Source: Planctomycetota bacterium (lineage in GTDB: Bacteria > Planctomycetota > Planctomycetia > Planctomycetales > Planctomycetaceae). Taken from it: a stretch of 64,000 nt of DNA. The position numbers were made by a program, and so were the translations under genes. The notes below the pieces were generated by a model. The model saw nothing but the letters and a program-made list of their open reading frames with translations, ran no database searches and was not told the origin of the DNA. Where the stretch lies: NCBI GenBank assembly GCA_027623235.1, contig JAQBVJ010000027.1:1-64000 (forward strand), read 5' to 3'. Within the stretch, counting starts at the first letter, position 1; each line of letters starts with the position of its first letter. This document shows positions 29,088 through 38,158 of the stretch, piece after piece.

Positions 29088-29903
29088 ATGACCAGAATGC
29101 TGCTCGCCGCTTTGTTCTTCGGACTCACCGTTCTGCAGTCCGCCTCACCGGCGGTCGCTCAGCAGACTTCCACGCTCGGGGCGTTCGAGATTCAGGAGAT
29201 CACTTTCACCGGTGGCGAGTACAAAGATGAGCCGTTCCGCTACCTGGTCCTCGCTCCGGAAGGCGGCTACGAGAGCGGCGAGAAGTACCCTCTGATTTTC
29301 TTCCTGCACGGCGCCGGTGAGCGGGGCAACGATCCGAAGAAACTGCTGCCTCACTTTCCGACTCAGATGGCGAAGCCCGAGTGGCGGAAGAAATTTCCGT
29401 GTGTCGTTGTGGTCCCTCAGTGCCGGGACGGGAAGCAATGGGTCAACGCTCCCTGGGGCGACAAAACGTCAACACCATTGGCCGACAAGCCTTCAGACAA
29501 CCTGCAGATGGCGATCGCCATTCTGGAAACATCCATCAAGACGCTGCCCGTCGATAAAGATCGCGTCTACCTGACCGGGCTCTCCATGGGCGGTTACGGA
29601 AGCTGGGAACTGGCGATGCGACGCCCGGAACTGTTCGCGGCCGTCGCCCCGGTCTGCGGAGGCGGCGACGACACTCAGGCGGCAAAGCTGAAGGACATCC
29701 CGATCTGGGCGGCTCACGGAGACGCCGACCGAGTCGTCTGGCCCGTCCGCTCCCGCACGATGTGCGAGGCCATCACAAAAGCTGGCGGCAATATCAAGTA
29801 CACCGAGTACACCGGAGTCGGCCACAATTCCTGGACACAGTTCTATGCCGATGCCCAGGGCGTTGTGCCGTGGATGCTTGAGCAAAAGCGAAAACCCGAT
29901 TAG
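29088..29903 (+). CDS. Secreted phospholipase/carboxylesterase-type alpha/beta-hydrolase
   Basis: Exported hydrolase of 271 residues; the ATG at 29088 starts a signal peptide (MTRMLLAALFFGLTVLQSA). Landmarks are FFLHGAGERGNDP (oxyanion region), the nucleophile elbow TGLSMGGYGSW, the acid WAAHGDADRVV and the histidine GVGHNSW. This matches the dienelactone hydrolase/Abhydrolase_2 and feruloyl-esterase-like PHB depolymerase relatives common in planctomycetes. Likely acts on ester-decorated polymers outside the cytoplasm. Confidence 0.9.
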   Translation: MTRMLLAALFFGLTVLQSASPAVAQQTSTLGAFEIQEITFTGGEYKDEPFRYLVLAPEGGYESGEKYPLIFFLHGAGERGNDPKKLLPHFPTQMAKPEWRKKFPCVVVVPQCRDGKQWVNAPWGDKTSTPLADKPSDNLQMAIAILETSIKTLPVDKDRVYLTGLSMGGYGSWELAMRRPELFAAVAPVCGGGDDTQAAKLKDIPIWAAHGDADRVVWPVRSRTMCEAITKAGGNIKYTEYTGVGHNSWTQFYADAQGVVPWMLEQKRKPD

Positions 29904-29908
29904 TCAGC

Positions 29909-29980
29909 GGAGCGGCGCGAGCCGCCCGGTCTTGCATCGGAAAACGCGCTTTGACCTGTCGGCTTGCGCCGTGCCGCTCC
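29909..29980. repeat. Imperfect long hairpin between convergent genes
   Basis: Arms ggagcggc (29909-29916) and gccgctcc (29973-29980) pair. Inside them gcgagccg (29917-29924) pairs with cggcttgc (29960-29967) with one G-T wobble, leaving an unpaired gccgt (29968-29972). Could end transcription of the hydrolase gene or be an intergenic palindromic repeat. Confidence 0.5.
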
Positions 29981-29981
29981 C

Positions 29982-30494
29982 TTATTCAACGAGCAGAGAT
30001 CGGCGTGAACCGGTGCGTTCGACGTTAACGGGCGGCCGCTCGCTGGTTTCGCGCCTTGCCTCAGCGCGAGTCAGCATTGCACATTCCTCGTCCGAGAAGC
30101 TCAACAGATATCCCAGGTTGAACAGCGTCGGCATGACCCATGCTCCGCCCGCCACCGAGAAACTCCAGAGCCAGCTGTCGTAGCTCTCGGCAAATAGTCC
30201 GTGCAGCGGCTGGTACAGCAGCACGCCCATGAATGCTGAGCCAGCTCCGGCAAAACACAGGACGAGAAACCACAGCCAGCCCGCTTCCGGCAGTGTCTTC
30301 TGACTGAGCCCCGCGACGAACATCAGATAGATCGGCCCTGCAACAAACGGCACGATCACAATCGCTCCCCAGCCCAGCGTCGCGAAAGTGGCCACAGTCG
30401 TCACCGCGAAGACAGGAACGGTCACGCTCAGCCACAACGCGGTGCTCCGCAGATTTCGAAGGATCAGGTCGCGACGCGTCAGTGGCTGGCTCAT
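29982..30494 (-). CDS. Four-helix membrane protein (170 aa)
   Basis: Not recognised. The product begins with a basic amphipathic N-terminus (TRRDLILRNLRST), then has about four hydrophobic helices (roughly residues 18-40, 44-64, 70-94 and 104-130) and a polar, basic C-terminal tail (TRAEARRETSERP). Probably an inner-membrane protein. It converges on the secreted hydrolase gene, with a hairpin in between. Confidence 0.65.
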   Translation of the reverse strand: MSQPLTRRDLILRNLRSTALWLSVTVPVFAVTTVATFATLGWGAIVIVPFVAGPIYLMFVAGLSQKTLPEAGWLWFLVLCFAGAGSAFMGVLLYQPLHGLFAESYDSWLWSFSVAGGAWVMPTLFNLGYLLSFSDEECAMLTRAEARRETSERPPVNVERTGSRRSLLVE

Positions 30495-31102
30495 AACGAA
30501 CTCCCAGGGTGTTTTGACTTTCGCTCAACCGCAGTCTTTGTGAGGTATTAACACTCCTGATCGAAAAGTTCTGAGATTCCCCGGCAGTCCGTCGGGAAGC
30601 TTCGCCACGTGAACGACGCTTCTCCGGACAGGTTCACGAACAGGAAACAGACGGGCGATCGGAGCTCAGTCGGTGCTTGCCGCACAGTTGCTTTGATGAA
30701 TGTGCCTTGATGAATTCCGCTGGCCACCAGCGAACCGGCGAGATCGACGAATTGCATCTCGAAATCGACAGCCTGGCTGATCGGATTCAGATTTCTCTCA
30801 GCGAAGCCACATGACTGTTACGAGGAGCTGAGGGAACGCACGGATCGTTCTGGTTGCTCTGCATGCTCCGACGAAGCGTCCGATGGCGTCCGCAAGAGAG
30901 ACGAAGTGTGCAGGGGGTGCTTCCAACGCTCCCGCAAAGTCGTCACGCACGGATCGACCGGTCGACAAACTCATCGCAGACAAAGCAATTGTCCTACGGG
31001 AACGATCGTTCTGAGACAGACTTGGTGCAGCAGCTTCCGGCGGGCCTTCTGGATTCTTTGGCTGCAGATCTCTCCGTTACGATCCGGCAGAAAGACGGCG
31101 CT
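30495..31102. other. Region upstream of HD-GYP gene, possible small ORFs
   Basis: No confident gene. The plus strand has a 34-codon ORF at 30710-30814 with a helical, heptad-like sequence (ELHLEIDSLADRIQISL). In another frame from about 30800 is a Cys-rich stretch with CSAC and CRGC pairs resembling a zinc finger. The HD-GYP frame itself is open back to 30854, so its start could also lie here (for example TTG at 30989). Confidence 0.35.
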
Positions 31103-32341
31103 ATGCCCAGCCGCTCCGCATCCCACAGAACAACGGTCAATCTCGACGAATCGCTCCACGACCTGGGGCTGGACCGCCTGACCGCGCCCGAAGTTGAAAA
31201 AACAACGGTCCCTGTCATCGACGATTTCATTCGCAACGCGAAAGTCATGATCGTTGACGATGAGGCGTACAACCTGCTCGTTGTGCGAAGATTTCTTCAG
31301 AACAGCGGCTACCAGAATTTCGTCACGACGACCGATGGTCGGCAGGTCCTTGACCTGCTGAAACAGGAATTACCCGACATCGTCCTGCTGGACGTGATGA
31401 CGCCTGAAGTGAGTGGCCTGGAAATCCTCCGTTTCATGAAATCGGACGCAGTTCTCTCGACGATTCCCGTCATCATCCTGACGGCGGCTCCCGAGGTGAG
31501 TGTCAAGACGCAGGCTCTCGAATCCGGAGCCACCGACTGCCTTTCCAAACCGATTGAGCCCACGGAACTTGTACTTCGAGTTCGCAACGTGCTGGCCGCG
31601 AAGTCTCACTTTGACAACCTCGCCAACTACTCGGTCAGGCTGGAACGGGAAGTCGAAGCGCGGACTATGGAACTCGTGCGGTCGCGTCGACAGGTCATCT
31701 TCTCGCTCGCCCGAACCGCGGAATTTCGCGACAACGAAACCGGCCACCACGTCATTCGAGTCGGAAAATACGCCCGACTGATCGCGTTGAAGCTCGGCTT
31801 TTCTCAAGACCAGGCGGAAGCGATTGAACTGGCCGCTCAGCTTCACGACGTCGGCAAGATTGGAATTCCGGATCGCATCCTGCACAAGCCGGACAAGCTG
31901 GATTACGACGAATTTGAGTTCATGAAAAAGCACTGCGGCTTCGGCCGGCAGATCATCGACTGCATGCCCGAACCGGAATGGAACGCCCTGAAGCGGCACA
32001 CCGAACTGGGCAGCGTCATGCTCGATGTCCGCTCATCGCCGATCATGCGACTGGCCTCACGCGTCGCCCTGACACATCACGAACGCTGGGATGGCTCCGG
32101 TTATCCTCTTGGTCTTGCCGGCGAGGATATTCCGATCGAAGGTCGCATCACGTCCGTGGCGGACGTTTTCGACGCCCTCAGCAGCAAGCGTTCCTACAAG
32201 GAACCGTTCCCGCGCGAGCGAAGTTTCGCGATCCTGGAAGAGGGACGCGGCGTCCGCTTCGATCCGGCTGTGCTCGATGCCTTTTTCTCGCTCAGTGAAG
32301 AAATCGTCGAAATTCAAATGAGGTACGCCGATGTCGTTTGA
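31103..32341 (+). CDS. Response regulator with HD-GYP phosphodiesterase domain
   Basis: Two-domain signalling protein, 412 residues from the ATG at 31103. The receiver domain has acidic pair D52-D53, phosphoacceptor D97 (VLLDVMTPEVSG) and a conserved lysine in SKPIEP near 149. A helical linker leads to an HD-GYP domain with HD at 248-249 (LHDVGKIGIPD) and HHERWDGSGYP at 325-335. HD-GYP enzymes hydrolyse cyclic-di-GMP, and all core ligands are present, so it is probably active and phosphorylation-controlled. No histidine kinase is adjacent. The frame is open upstream and an earlier non-ATG start is possible. Confidence 0.93.
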   Translation: MPSRSASHRTTVNLDESLHDLGLDRLTAPEVEKTTVPVIDDFIRNAKVMIVDDEAYNLLVVRRFLQNSGYQNFVTTTDGRQVLDLLKQELPDIVLLDVMTPEVSGLEILRFMKSDAVLSTIPVIILTAAPEVSVKTQALESGATDCLSKPIEPTELVLRVRNVLAAKSHFDNLANYSVRLEREVEARTMELVRSRRQVIFSLARTAEFRDNETGHHVIRVGKYARLIALKLGFSQDQAEAIELAAQLHDVGKIGIPDRILHKPDKLDYDEFEFMKKHCGFGRQIIDCMPEPEWNALKRHTELGSVMLDVRSSPIMRLASRVALTHHERWDGSGYPLGLAGEDIPIEGRITSVADVFDALSSKRSYKEPFPRERSFAILEEGRGVRFDPAVLDAFFSLSEEIVEIQMRYADVV

Positions 32342-32465
32342 GGGACGTATCCGAATCTTCCCTCGGACCAGCCATCGCGGCGGACGGAATTCCCACTGAC
32401 CCGGCTTCCAGCGAACTGTACCGCGCACTTTCCCCAGGTCGTGCAAACGGGGAAGGAACCGCGAC

Positions 32466-32642
32466 GTGGCCATGCCTGAGCTGAAACCCGCCGCGAAACT
32501 GATCGCAATCGGCGCTCTCTGTGCTGCTGTCGGGCTTTGCGTCGGACTCTTCGTGCGTGCGGACGGTCTTTTTCGAGTCGTCGCCGCACGCTTCCCGCAG
32601 CACTTCAGGAATCGAACTAAATTCGATTACTCAGCCGCGTGA
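32466..32642 (+). CDS. Possible small single-helix membrane protein (58 aa)
   Basis: Unrecognised short ORF. The GTG at 32466 lies 8 bases after a purine-rich ggaagga (32451-32457); an ATG at 32472 is the alternative. The product has one strongly hydrophobic helix (LIAIGALCAAVGLCVGLFV) followed by a basic region (RVVAARFPQHFRNRTK). Its end overlaps the 3' end of the convergent pyrC-like gene by 16 bases. It could be a chance ORF. Confidence 0.35.
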   Translation: MAMPELKPAAKLIAIGALCAAVGLCVGLFVRADGLFRVVAARFPQHFRNRTKFDYSAA

Positions 32643-33904
32643 CGGATTTCTCCGCTGACGAAGACTGTTTTTGCGCGGCCTTTGACTTTTCGCCCGCCGA
32701 ACGGAGTGTTGCGGCTCCGTGATTTGAACTTTGTCGGGTCGATTTGCCATTCGATGTCCGGGTCGATGATCGTTACGTCGGCGTCGGCTCCGGCTTTGAG
32801 TGTGCCCTTCTGGATGCCGAGCAGCGCGGCCGGGCCGGTTGTCAGTTTGCTGATCAGCTGCGGCCAGCTCAGATGGCCGGGCTCAACGAGCGTCTGAATG
32901 CAGATCGGTAGAAGCGTCTCCAACCCGACGATGCCGAAGGGAACGAGATCGAGCTCGCGGTCTTTTTTCTCGATCGCGTACGGCTGGTGGTCCGAGGAAA
33001 TGATGTCGATCGTACCGTCTTTCAGTCCTTCGATCAGAGACTGGATGTGGTCTTTCGGACGGAGCGGCGGGTCGACTTTGAAGCACGACTCGAACGACTG
33101 CAGTTCAGCATCGGTGAGTGCCAGGTGATGCGGAGTGACGTCGCAACTGACCTGAACTCCGCGTTCCCGTGCGCGGCGGATGAGATCGACGCTGACCGTT
33201 GTGGAGACACACATCAAGTGGAGCCGGCCCTCGGTGCGGGCGGCGAGGGCGATGTCTCGGCTGACCATGATACTCTCCGCAGCGGCCGGAATGCCGGGCA
33301 GGCCGAGCAGCATCGAGTAGTAGCCTTCGTGCATCACTCCGTCTTTGACGAGTTCCGGAACCTGTGGCGAGTTGAATATCGGGCAATTAAACATGCGGGC
33401 GTACTCGAGGACTCGCCACATGATTTCCGCGTTGGCGATCGGTCGTTTTCCGTCAGTCAGCGCGACCGCACCGCCTTCGACCAGTTGCCCGATTTCGGCG
33501 AGTTCTTCGCCGGCGTTTCGCTTCGTCGCGGCGCCCAGCGGAAAGACGTTGCAGTTCTTCGCGCGGGCTGCCAGCAGGAAAACGAACTCGGCGGCACCTC
33601 GATTATCGATCGACGGATTCGTGTCTGGAAAGCAGGCGATGCTGGTGAAGCCGCCGGCGAGGGCAGCAGCCGTTCCTGTTGCTGTCGTCTCATCTTCTTC
33701 GTTGCCGGGTTCCCGCAGAGCCACGTGAATGTCAATCAGCCCCGGACAGACAATCATGCCGGTCGCGTCGATGACGTTGTCGGCGACTGTTGTGCCTGGA
33801 TCAATGCCGACGATTCGATCGTCTCTCAACAGAAGATGCCCGACTCGGTCGATGTCCTGGCTGGGGTCGATGAGGCGGCCACCGCGGATCAGTGTCGTCG
33901 TCAT
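32627..33904 (-). CDS. pyrC': Dihydroorotase homologue lacking metal-site histidines (probable pseudo-dihydroorotase PyrC')
   Basis: Amidohydrolase-superfamily protein of 425 residues, clearly homologous to class I dihydroorotase ([10 protein letters not shown] at 58-67, [19 protein letters not shown]). Catalytic residues are changed: the HxH metal motif reads H60-V-A62; the usual HAED histidine is replaced (IFNSPQ, N178); the HVST histidine reads MCVST (C232); DHAPH reads DHQPY at 305-309 with D305 kept. The gene overlaps pyrB by 4 bases. Inactive PyrC' subunits that stabilise aspartate transcarbamoylase are known in Pseudomonas, and this fits. A true dihydroorotase must then be encoded elsewhere. 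Confidence 0.88.
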   Translation of the reverse strand: MTTTLIRGGRLIDPSQDIDRVGHLLLRDDRIVGIDPGTTVADNVIDATGMIVCPGLIDIHVALREPGNEEDETTATGTAAALAGGFTSIACFPDTNPSIDNRGAAEFVFLLAARAKNCNVFPLGAATKRNAGEELAEIGQLVEGGAVALTDGKRPIANAEIMWRVLEYARMFNCPIFNSPQVPELVKDGVMHEGYYSMLLGLPGIPAAAESIMVSRDIALAARTEGRLHLMCVSTTVSVDLIRRARERGVQVSCDVTPHHLALTDAELQSFESCFKVDPPLRPKDHIQSLIEGLKDGTIDIISSDHQPYAIEKKDRELDLVPFGIVGLETLLPICIQTLVEPGHLSWPQLISKLTTGPAALLGIQKGTLKAGADADVTIIDPDIEWQIDPTKFKSRSRNTPFGGRKVKGRAKTVFVSGEIRHAAE

Positions 33905-34872
33905 CGCGCACCTCCTGCTGTCTGCTGCCGTCGCTCGTTCAGCAGGTACAGAACTGCCATCCGTACGAGCAGTCCGTTTTCGACCTGATCGAGAATCACC
34001 GAGTGTCGTCCGTCGGCCACCTCAGGCGTGAGTTCGACGCCGCGATTGATTGGTCCCGGGGCGAGGATCAGCACGTCTTTTTTCGCTTTCCGAATTCGGT
34101 CGCCGTTCATTCCGAAAAAGTGAGCGTACTCGCGAAGAGAGGGGAAGTACGCACTGCGCTGCCGCTCGAACTGAATACGCAGCAGGTTGATGCAGTCGGT
34201 TTCGGACAGGACTTCGTCGAGACTGTTGGAAACTTCGACGCCGAGCTTTTCGATGTGTGGCGGGATGAGTGTCGACGGCCCGCAGACGATCACGCGGGCC
34301 CCGAGCTTTTTCAGACCCCAGATATTTGACCGTGCGACGCGACTGTGCAGGATGTCCCCGACCAGGGTCACGGTGAGCCCTTCCAGGGTGCCGCGGTGTT
34401 CGCGGATTGTGAACAGGTCGAGCAGCGCCTGCGTCGGGTGCTCGTGCATGCCGTCCCCGGCATTGATCACACTCGCTTTCAGACTCTTTGCGAGCAGTTG
34501 CGGAGCGCCTGAAGTCTGGTGGCGAACGACGACCAGATCGACTCCCATCGCCTCGATATTTCGTGCTGTGTCGACGAACGTTTCGCCCTTGGACAGGCTG
34601 CTGGCCGACGCCGTGAAATCGATGGTGTCCGCGCTGAGTCGTTTTGCGGCGAGGCTGAAGCTGGTTCGGGTTCGGGTCGAGGGTTCAAAAAAGAGGTTGG
34701 CGACAACAGTTCCGTTGAGGGCGCTGATTTTCGATTCGCCCCGCGCGGCCATCGCTTTGAATTCGGCGGCCTGATCCAGAATCATCGTGATCTCGGCGGC
34801 AGAAAGATCCTGCAGTCCCAGCAGATCGTGCCGTGTCCACTGCGTCTCGGGGGAGTCGCTGTCAGTCGTCAT
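33901..34872 (-). CDS. pyrB: Aspartate carbamoyltransferase catalytic subunit
   Basis: Pyrimidine-biosynthesis enzyme joining carbamoyl phosphate and aspartate. At 323 residues from the ATG at 34872, with carbamoyl-phosphate motif STRTRTSF at 65-72, HPTQALLD at 145-152, the [12 protein letters not shown] segment and the aspartate-side PGPINRGVE loop. All catalytic motifs are intact. An open frame continues upstream of 34872 but lacks family sequence. The 3' end overlaps the pyrC-like gene by 4 bases, typical of a translationally coupled pyrBC' pair. No PyrR attenuator is evident upstream. Confidence 0.96.
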   Translation of the reverse strand: MTTDSDSPETQWTRHDLLGLQDLSAAEITMILDQAAEFKAMAARGESKISALNGTVVANLFFEPSTRTRTSFSLAAKRLSADTIDFTASASSLSKGETFVDTARNIEAMGVDLVVVRHQTSGAPQLLAKSLKASVINAGDGMHEHPTQALLDLFTIREHRGTLEGLTVTLVGDILHSRVARSNIWGLKKLGARVIVCGPSTLIPPHIEKLGVEVSNSLDEVLSETDCINLLRIQFERQRSAYFPSLREYAHFFGMNGDRIRKAKKDVLILAPGPINRGVELTPEVADGRHSVILDQVENGLLVRMAVLYLLNERRQQTAGGAR

Positions 34873-35055
34873 ACGCCATCTCACGGGCCAGTGGCTCTCG
34901 GTGAATGAGGAGCCAGTCACGTTGGCAAAGTCGAGCCAAATCCCGCGGAGTTTAACGGCCTCAGCCTGCAGCATCAAACCGGATGAATTCTGTCAGGACC
35001 GACAGAACCTCGTCAGTTTTTTTTCAGGGCGGATCGTGTTCCTGTCGGCGCATAG

Positions 35056-35098
35056 AAAAACCGTCGCGAGGCACCGGCATCAGTGCAACTCGCGACGG
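35056..35098 (-). terminator. Rho-independent terminator of the Flp pilin gene
   Basis: Stem ccgtcgcgag (35061-35070) / ctcgcgacgg (35089-35098), with an inner gcac/gtgc pairing. On the minus strand it is followed by five T residues. It lies 86 bases past the stop codon of the pilin gene at 35184. Confidence 0.85.
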
Positions 35099-35183
35099 CT
35101 TGAGAGTTCAGCGGCTGCCGACGGCAGCACCGGCCTTCTTCTACGGTATCCGTGAAAGAAGATGGTTGCAGGTCGAAGCCCGA

Positions 35184-35357
35184 TTAGGTGAGGGCGTCTT
35201 TGACCTTGCCGAATTTCGTGTTGGCGTTGGTGCCGATCGTGGTGATCGTGCCAATGCAGACGACGATGATCAGAGCCATCATGACGGCGTACTCAACAGC
35301 CGTCGGGCCGTCTTCAGAAACCAGAAAATTCTTGACGCTTGCTGCAAAGTTTTTCAT
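35184..35357 (-). CDS. flp: Flp/Fap-type IVb pilin
   Basis: Short gene of 57 residues read directly from the sequence: MKNFAASVKNFLVSEDGPTA then VEYAVMMALIIVVCIGTITT and a polar tail ending KVKDALT. The glutamate of VEYA at the start of a hydrophobic helix is the Flp prepilin signature (G-x(n)-E-Y/F), with processing by a TadV-type prepilin peptidase expected after a glycine (here G17). Flp pilins polymerise into Tad pili for surface adhesion. A good RBS (ggagaag) precedes the ATG at 35357. No tad export genes are in the window, so this is a solitary pilin gene with its own terminator. Confidence 0.93.
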   Translation of the reverse strand: MKNFAASVKNFLVSEDGPTAVEYAVMMALIIVVCIGTITTIGTNANTKFGKVKDALT

Positions 35358-35934
35358 TTCGTCTTCTCCGAAAATGCGAGTCCGGGTGCGAAACCGAAGC
35401 TCAGTTCCTGCCTGCGGTCGTGCACACGCACAATCCCGCCCGCATGGCAGAGTGATTGCCAGTCAGAACCAAAGGACCTCACTCGTAGAACTGTCTGTTG
35501 TCCGGAAAACTCGTACAGAAACCACGGTGCCGTCTGGCGACACTGGAAAAGTAGGTCACAGCAACAGCGAGTCAATTTCATCAGGAGTCGATTGCCGCTT
35601 TGGCTTGCGACTGAGCACGAAACTGGCAGTTTGGCAGTTGATTCAGTTGCTCACCGGGTTGCGGGGGAGGTGACTACCGCAACCGTGAGAAACGAATATC
35701 ACAGGTTCCATATTTCCTCTGGAAGAAGTCGGGCAACGGCGGGTAGATCGACAAACACCGTAAGGGTGCGTTCGTAGCGAAGTGTTCCGCGTTAACACTG
35801 GGGAACATTTCCAAACGCGCACAGTCGCGAATTGTGGTCGCGGAGTTTCGTTCCGGGACTGATCTCGGCAACAGCCTGGAAAAATGCCGAGAGACAAACC
35901 GGCCGACTGCGGAAGCGGGCTTAAAGGACCAGGA
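35358..35934. other. Divergent intergenic region (577 bp)
   Basis: No gene seen. It separates the pilin gene from a divergent response-regulator-like gene and must carry both promoters. The doubled tggcagtt-type motif near 35629-35640 (ctggcagtttggcagttg) is the only repeat noticed; spacing does not fit a sigma-54 promoter. Confidence 0.4.
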
Positions 35935-36882
35935 ATGGAATTCAACGAACCAGTTTCTCAAGATCGCGGCGTCGTGATTCTTGAGAGTCACCTTGGAGTG
36001 CGGTCGTTTCTGCGCCGCGTGGTCACTGACACTGCGGGAGTCTCCGTTGTCGGTGAGGCGGGCGATGGCGGATCGGCCAGGCGACTACTTGAACAGACTC
36101 CGAATTCCATCATCGTGACCGATCCCCTGCTTCGGCCGTTCGGAGCGTTTGACCTCGTTGATTCGATGAAAGAGAACCTGTCCGGTAGCCGCGTCGTCGT
36201 CTACTCCCGCGACAAGCCGGTGTCCACGATCATCGACCAGTCGCTCAGGCTGAACGCCAGCATTGTTTCTGGCGAGGATTCTCCTGAGGAAATTCAAGCC
36301 GCCATTGAGGCCGCGCGGGATGGTGAGGCGTTTTACTCGGCATCTGTTCGCAAGGAACTGATCACTTCCGATGGCGGAAAACTTCGAGTTGCAGTTTCTG
36401 ACACGTTAAAAACGCTGACCCCAAAGCGGCTCGCGCTGCTGCTGCTGATGGCCTGGGGGTACAGCGTCAAAGAACCGTCGCTCGAACTGAAAGTCTCGGT
36501 GAAGGCGGTGGACTCGCAGCTCGATCGGCTCCGCAAAGGTCTGGGGATTCGCAATCGGGTCGACCTGGCGATGCTCTGCCTGCGCGAGGGACTGATTAAC
36601 GGGCATGTGGAATGCTTCACGACCAGTTGCCCGCGATGCCTCGCTCAGATTCATCTGGGGATCGCCCAGTGGATTCAGGCCGGACGAAAACGCCTGGAGG
36701 TTTCGTGCCGCGAATGCGCCTTCAGCTGGTCGTGCCAGCGGGAGCAGATTCAGCGACGACCGTTCGACGGGGAAACTGGTCGTTACGAATCGGAGATCCC
36801 GCGGTCAGACTTCTCTCCGCCCCCAGCACACTTCGATTTGACGCTGACTCAGCCATCGAGTCAGGATCAGAAGACAGAGTAG
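35935..36882 (+). CDS. Degenerate NarL-type response regulator with Cys-rich C-terminus
   Basis: 315-residue protein; the ATG at 35935 follows an aaggacc RBS and is preferred to the ATG at 35884. The N-terminal 125 residues align with a receiver domain, but the acidic pair reads ES (VVILESHLGVR) and the conserved lysine is missing; the phosphoacceptor aspartate (IIVTDPLL) is retained. A LuxR-type HTH follows (TLTPKRLALLLLMAWGYS ... KAVDSQLDRLRKGLGIRNR). The tail has two cysteine pairs (CPRC and CREC, about 35 residues apart) forming a likely zinc ribbon. Divergent from the Flp pilin gene, so it may control it. Probably a transcription factor not controlled by ordinary phosphorylation. Confidence 0.8.
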   Translation: MEFNEPVSQDRGVVILESHLGVRSFLRRVVTDTAGVSVVGEAGDGGSARRLLEQTPNSIIVTDPLLRPFGAFDLVDSMKENLSGSRVVVYSRDKPVSTIIDQSLRLNASIVSGEDSPEEIQAAIEAARDGEAFYSASVRKELITSDGGKLRVAVSDTLKTLTPKRLALLLLMAWGYSVKEPSLELKVSVKAVDSQLDRLRKGLGIRNRVDLAMLCLREGLINGHVECFTTSCPRCLAQIHLGIAQWIQAGRKRLEVSCRECAFSWSCQREQIQRRPFDGETGRYESEIPRSDFSPPPAHFDLTLTQPSSQDQKTE

Positions 36883-36888
36883 CAATCC

Positions 36889-37932
36889 TCAACGCTGATA
36901 AATCGGCAGGTAGCCGTTATCGAGCTGCAGAATCGTGGCGTTAATGGCTGTCGTGTAGATTGGCCCGACGTGGCCTTCTTTCCAGGACCCGTTCGCGGAC
37001 TGCTTCCGCATGATTTCCGGGCCGATTGAGTCGAAGTATTTGTTCCACTCTTCGTCGCCGAGCCGGTACTTCACCTGGGCGTAGTAATAATGGGTGTAGT
37101 GCCAGTGCCCGAACATGCTCGCCCCGCTGGCCCCTGTGTCGAGGTTACGTTTGCAGTACGCCATCAGTTTTTTGACGACGTCTGATTCGTAGTCGCCAGC
37201 GTTGAACATCGCCGCGACGGCCGCCGCGGAAATCGGCGGACGAGCGCCTCCGCCACGGATGCTGTACTGAACCCCGCCGTCAGGAGTCATGCAGTCTTCG
37301 ATGTATTTTTTCGCCTTGTCGATGATTTCTTTCGGCACGGAAATGCCTGCGTTCCGGCAGGCTCGCAGACCCTGAACCTGAGTAATACAGGTTGAGCCTT
37401 CATCGAAGTTCGGCTGGTCTTTCGCGGAGACATAACCCCATCCGCCGCGCTGCGTCTGAGCCTGGGCGGAGAACTCAACCGCGTTCTTGAGCACTTTTTT
37501 CAGTCGCTCACGACGGACCCGGTCTTCTTCCTCACCGAAGACCTGCGACAGAAACAGCATCGAAAAGCCGTGCCCGTAGGTGTAGTGGTAATCCTGCTTG
37601 AAACCGATCAGACCGTTGGGCTGCGACATGTCGACCAGGTAGTCGACGGCCCGGCGAATGTTTTCCGCGTACTTGCCGCGAGTCGTCGTCGACCCCTCAG
37701 CCAGCATTGCGTTCGCGGCGAGTGCTGTCATCGCGACTCGATATTGCCCACCGTTGGCTTCCCAGTAGCCCTGTCGCCGCTGCTCTTTCGCGAGGTAATC
37801 CAGCCCTCGCGTCGCCGCTTTGACGACCTTCGGATCCTTTTTGCGTTTCGCGGCTTCGGAGGTCTGCAGTGCGGTTGTCAGAACGGCTGCCGCCATCACA
37901 CACACGAAAATGCGTCGCAAGGAAACTGACAT
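36889..37932 (-). CDS. Secreted prenyltransferase/squalene-oxidase-repeat (alpha/alpha toroid) protein
   Basis: Exported protein of 347 residues; the ATG at 37932 starts a signal peptide (RRIFVCVMAAAVLTTALQTSEA). Repeated QxxGxWxx-type motifs of the terpenoid-cyclase/protein-prenyltransferase toroid are visible: RRQGYWEANGG, QRGGWGYVSAKD, TPDGGVQYS, ANGSWKEGHVG. Secreted toroid proteins of this type are frequent in planctomycetes and are not known cyclases; they lack a DxDD motif, as here. Role unknown, perhaps protein or polysaccharide binding. Confidence 0.85.
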   Translation of the reverse strand: MSVSLRRIFVCVMAAAVLTTALQTSEAAKRKKDPKVVKAATRGLDYLAKEQRRQGYWEANGGQYRVAMTALAANAMLAEGSTTTRGKYAENIRRAVDYLVDMSQPNGLIGFKQDYHYTYGHGFSMLFLSQVFGEEEDRVRRERLKKVLKNAVEFSAQAQTQRGGWGYVSAKDQPNFDEGSTCITQVQGLRACRNAGISVPKEIIDKAKKYIEDCMTPDGGVQYSIRGGGARPPISAAAVAAMFNAGDYESDVVKKLMAYCKRNLDTGASGASMFGHWHYTHYYYAQVKYRLGDEEWNKYFDSIGPEIMRKQSANGSWKEGHVGPIYTTAINATILQLDNGYLPIYQR

Positions 37933-38158
37933 GCCGATCTCCCGATTGCAAAACCAGCGGAAACGTGCGAATTCACGCCGCTGAAACGACTGCGTCGGGT
38001 TCGAGCGTACCGCCGGACCGGGGACCAGACAACCTTGAATATCGAGCTGGTGGGAGACGGGCGACTCGCCGGGAATGCTGCTACCCTTTTCGGTTCTCAC
38101 GGCCGCCCGCTTTCCCTGGGGTGCCGACGACCGTTCCCGCCTCGATCGCTCCGCTGAA

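Noticed and set aside
32987..33988. 333-codon plus-strand ORF
   Set aside because: It lies antisense to the pyrC-like gene, whose homology to dihydroorotase is clear.
35620..35660. Sigma-54 promoter upstream of the response-regulator-like gene
   Set aside because: A TGGCAG element is present but the distance to the TTGC element is too long for a -24/-12 promoter.
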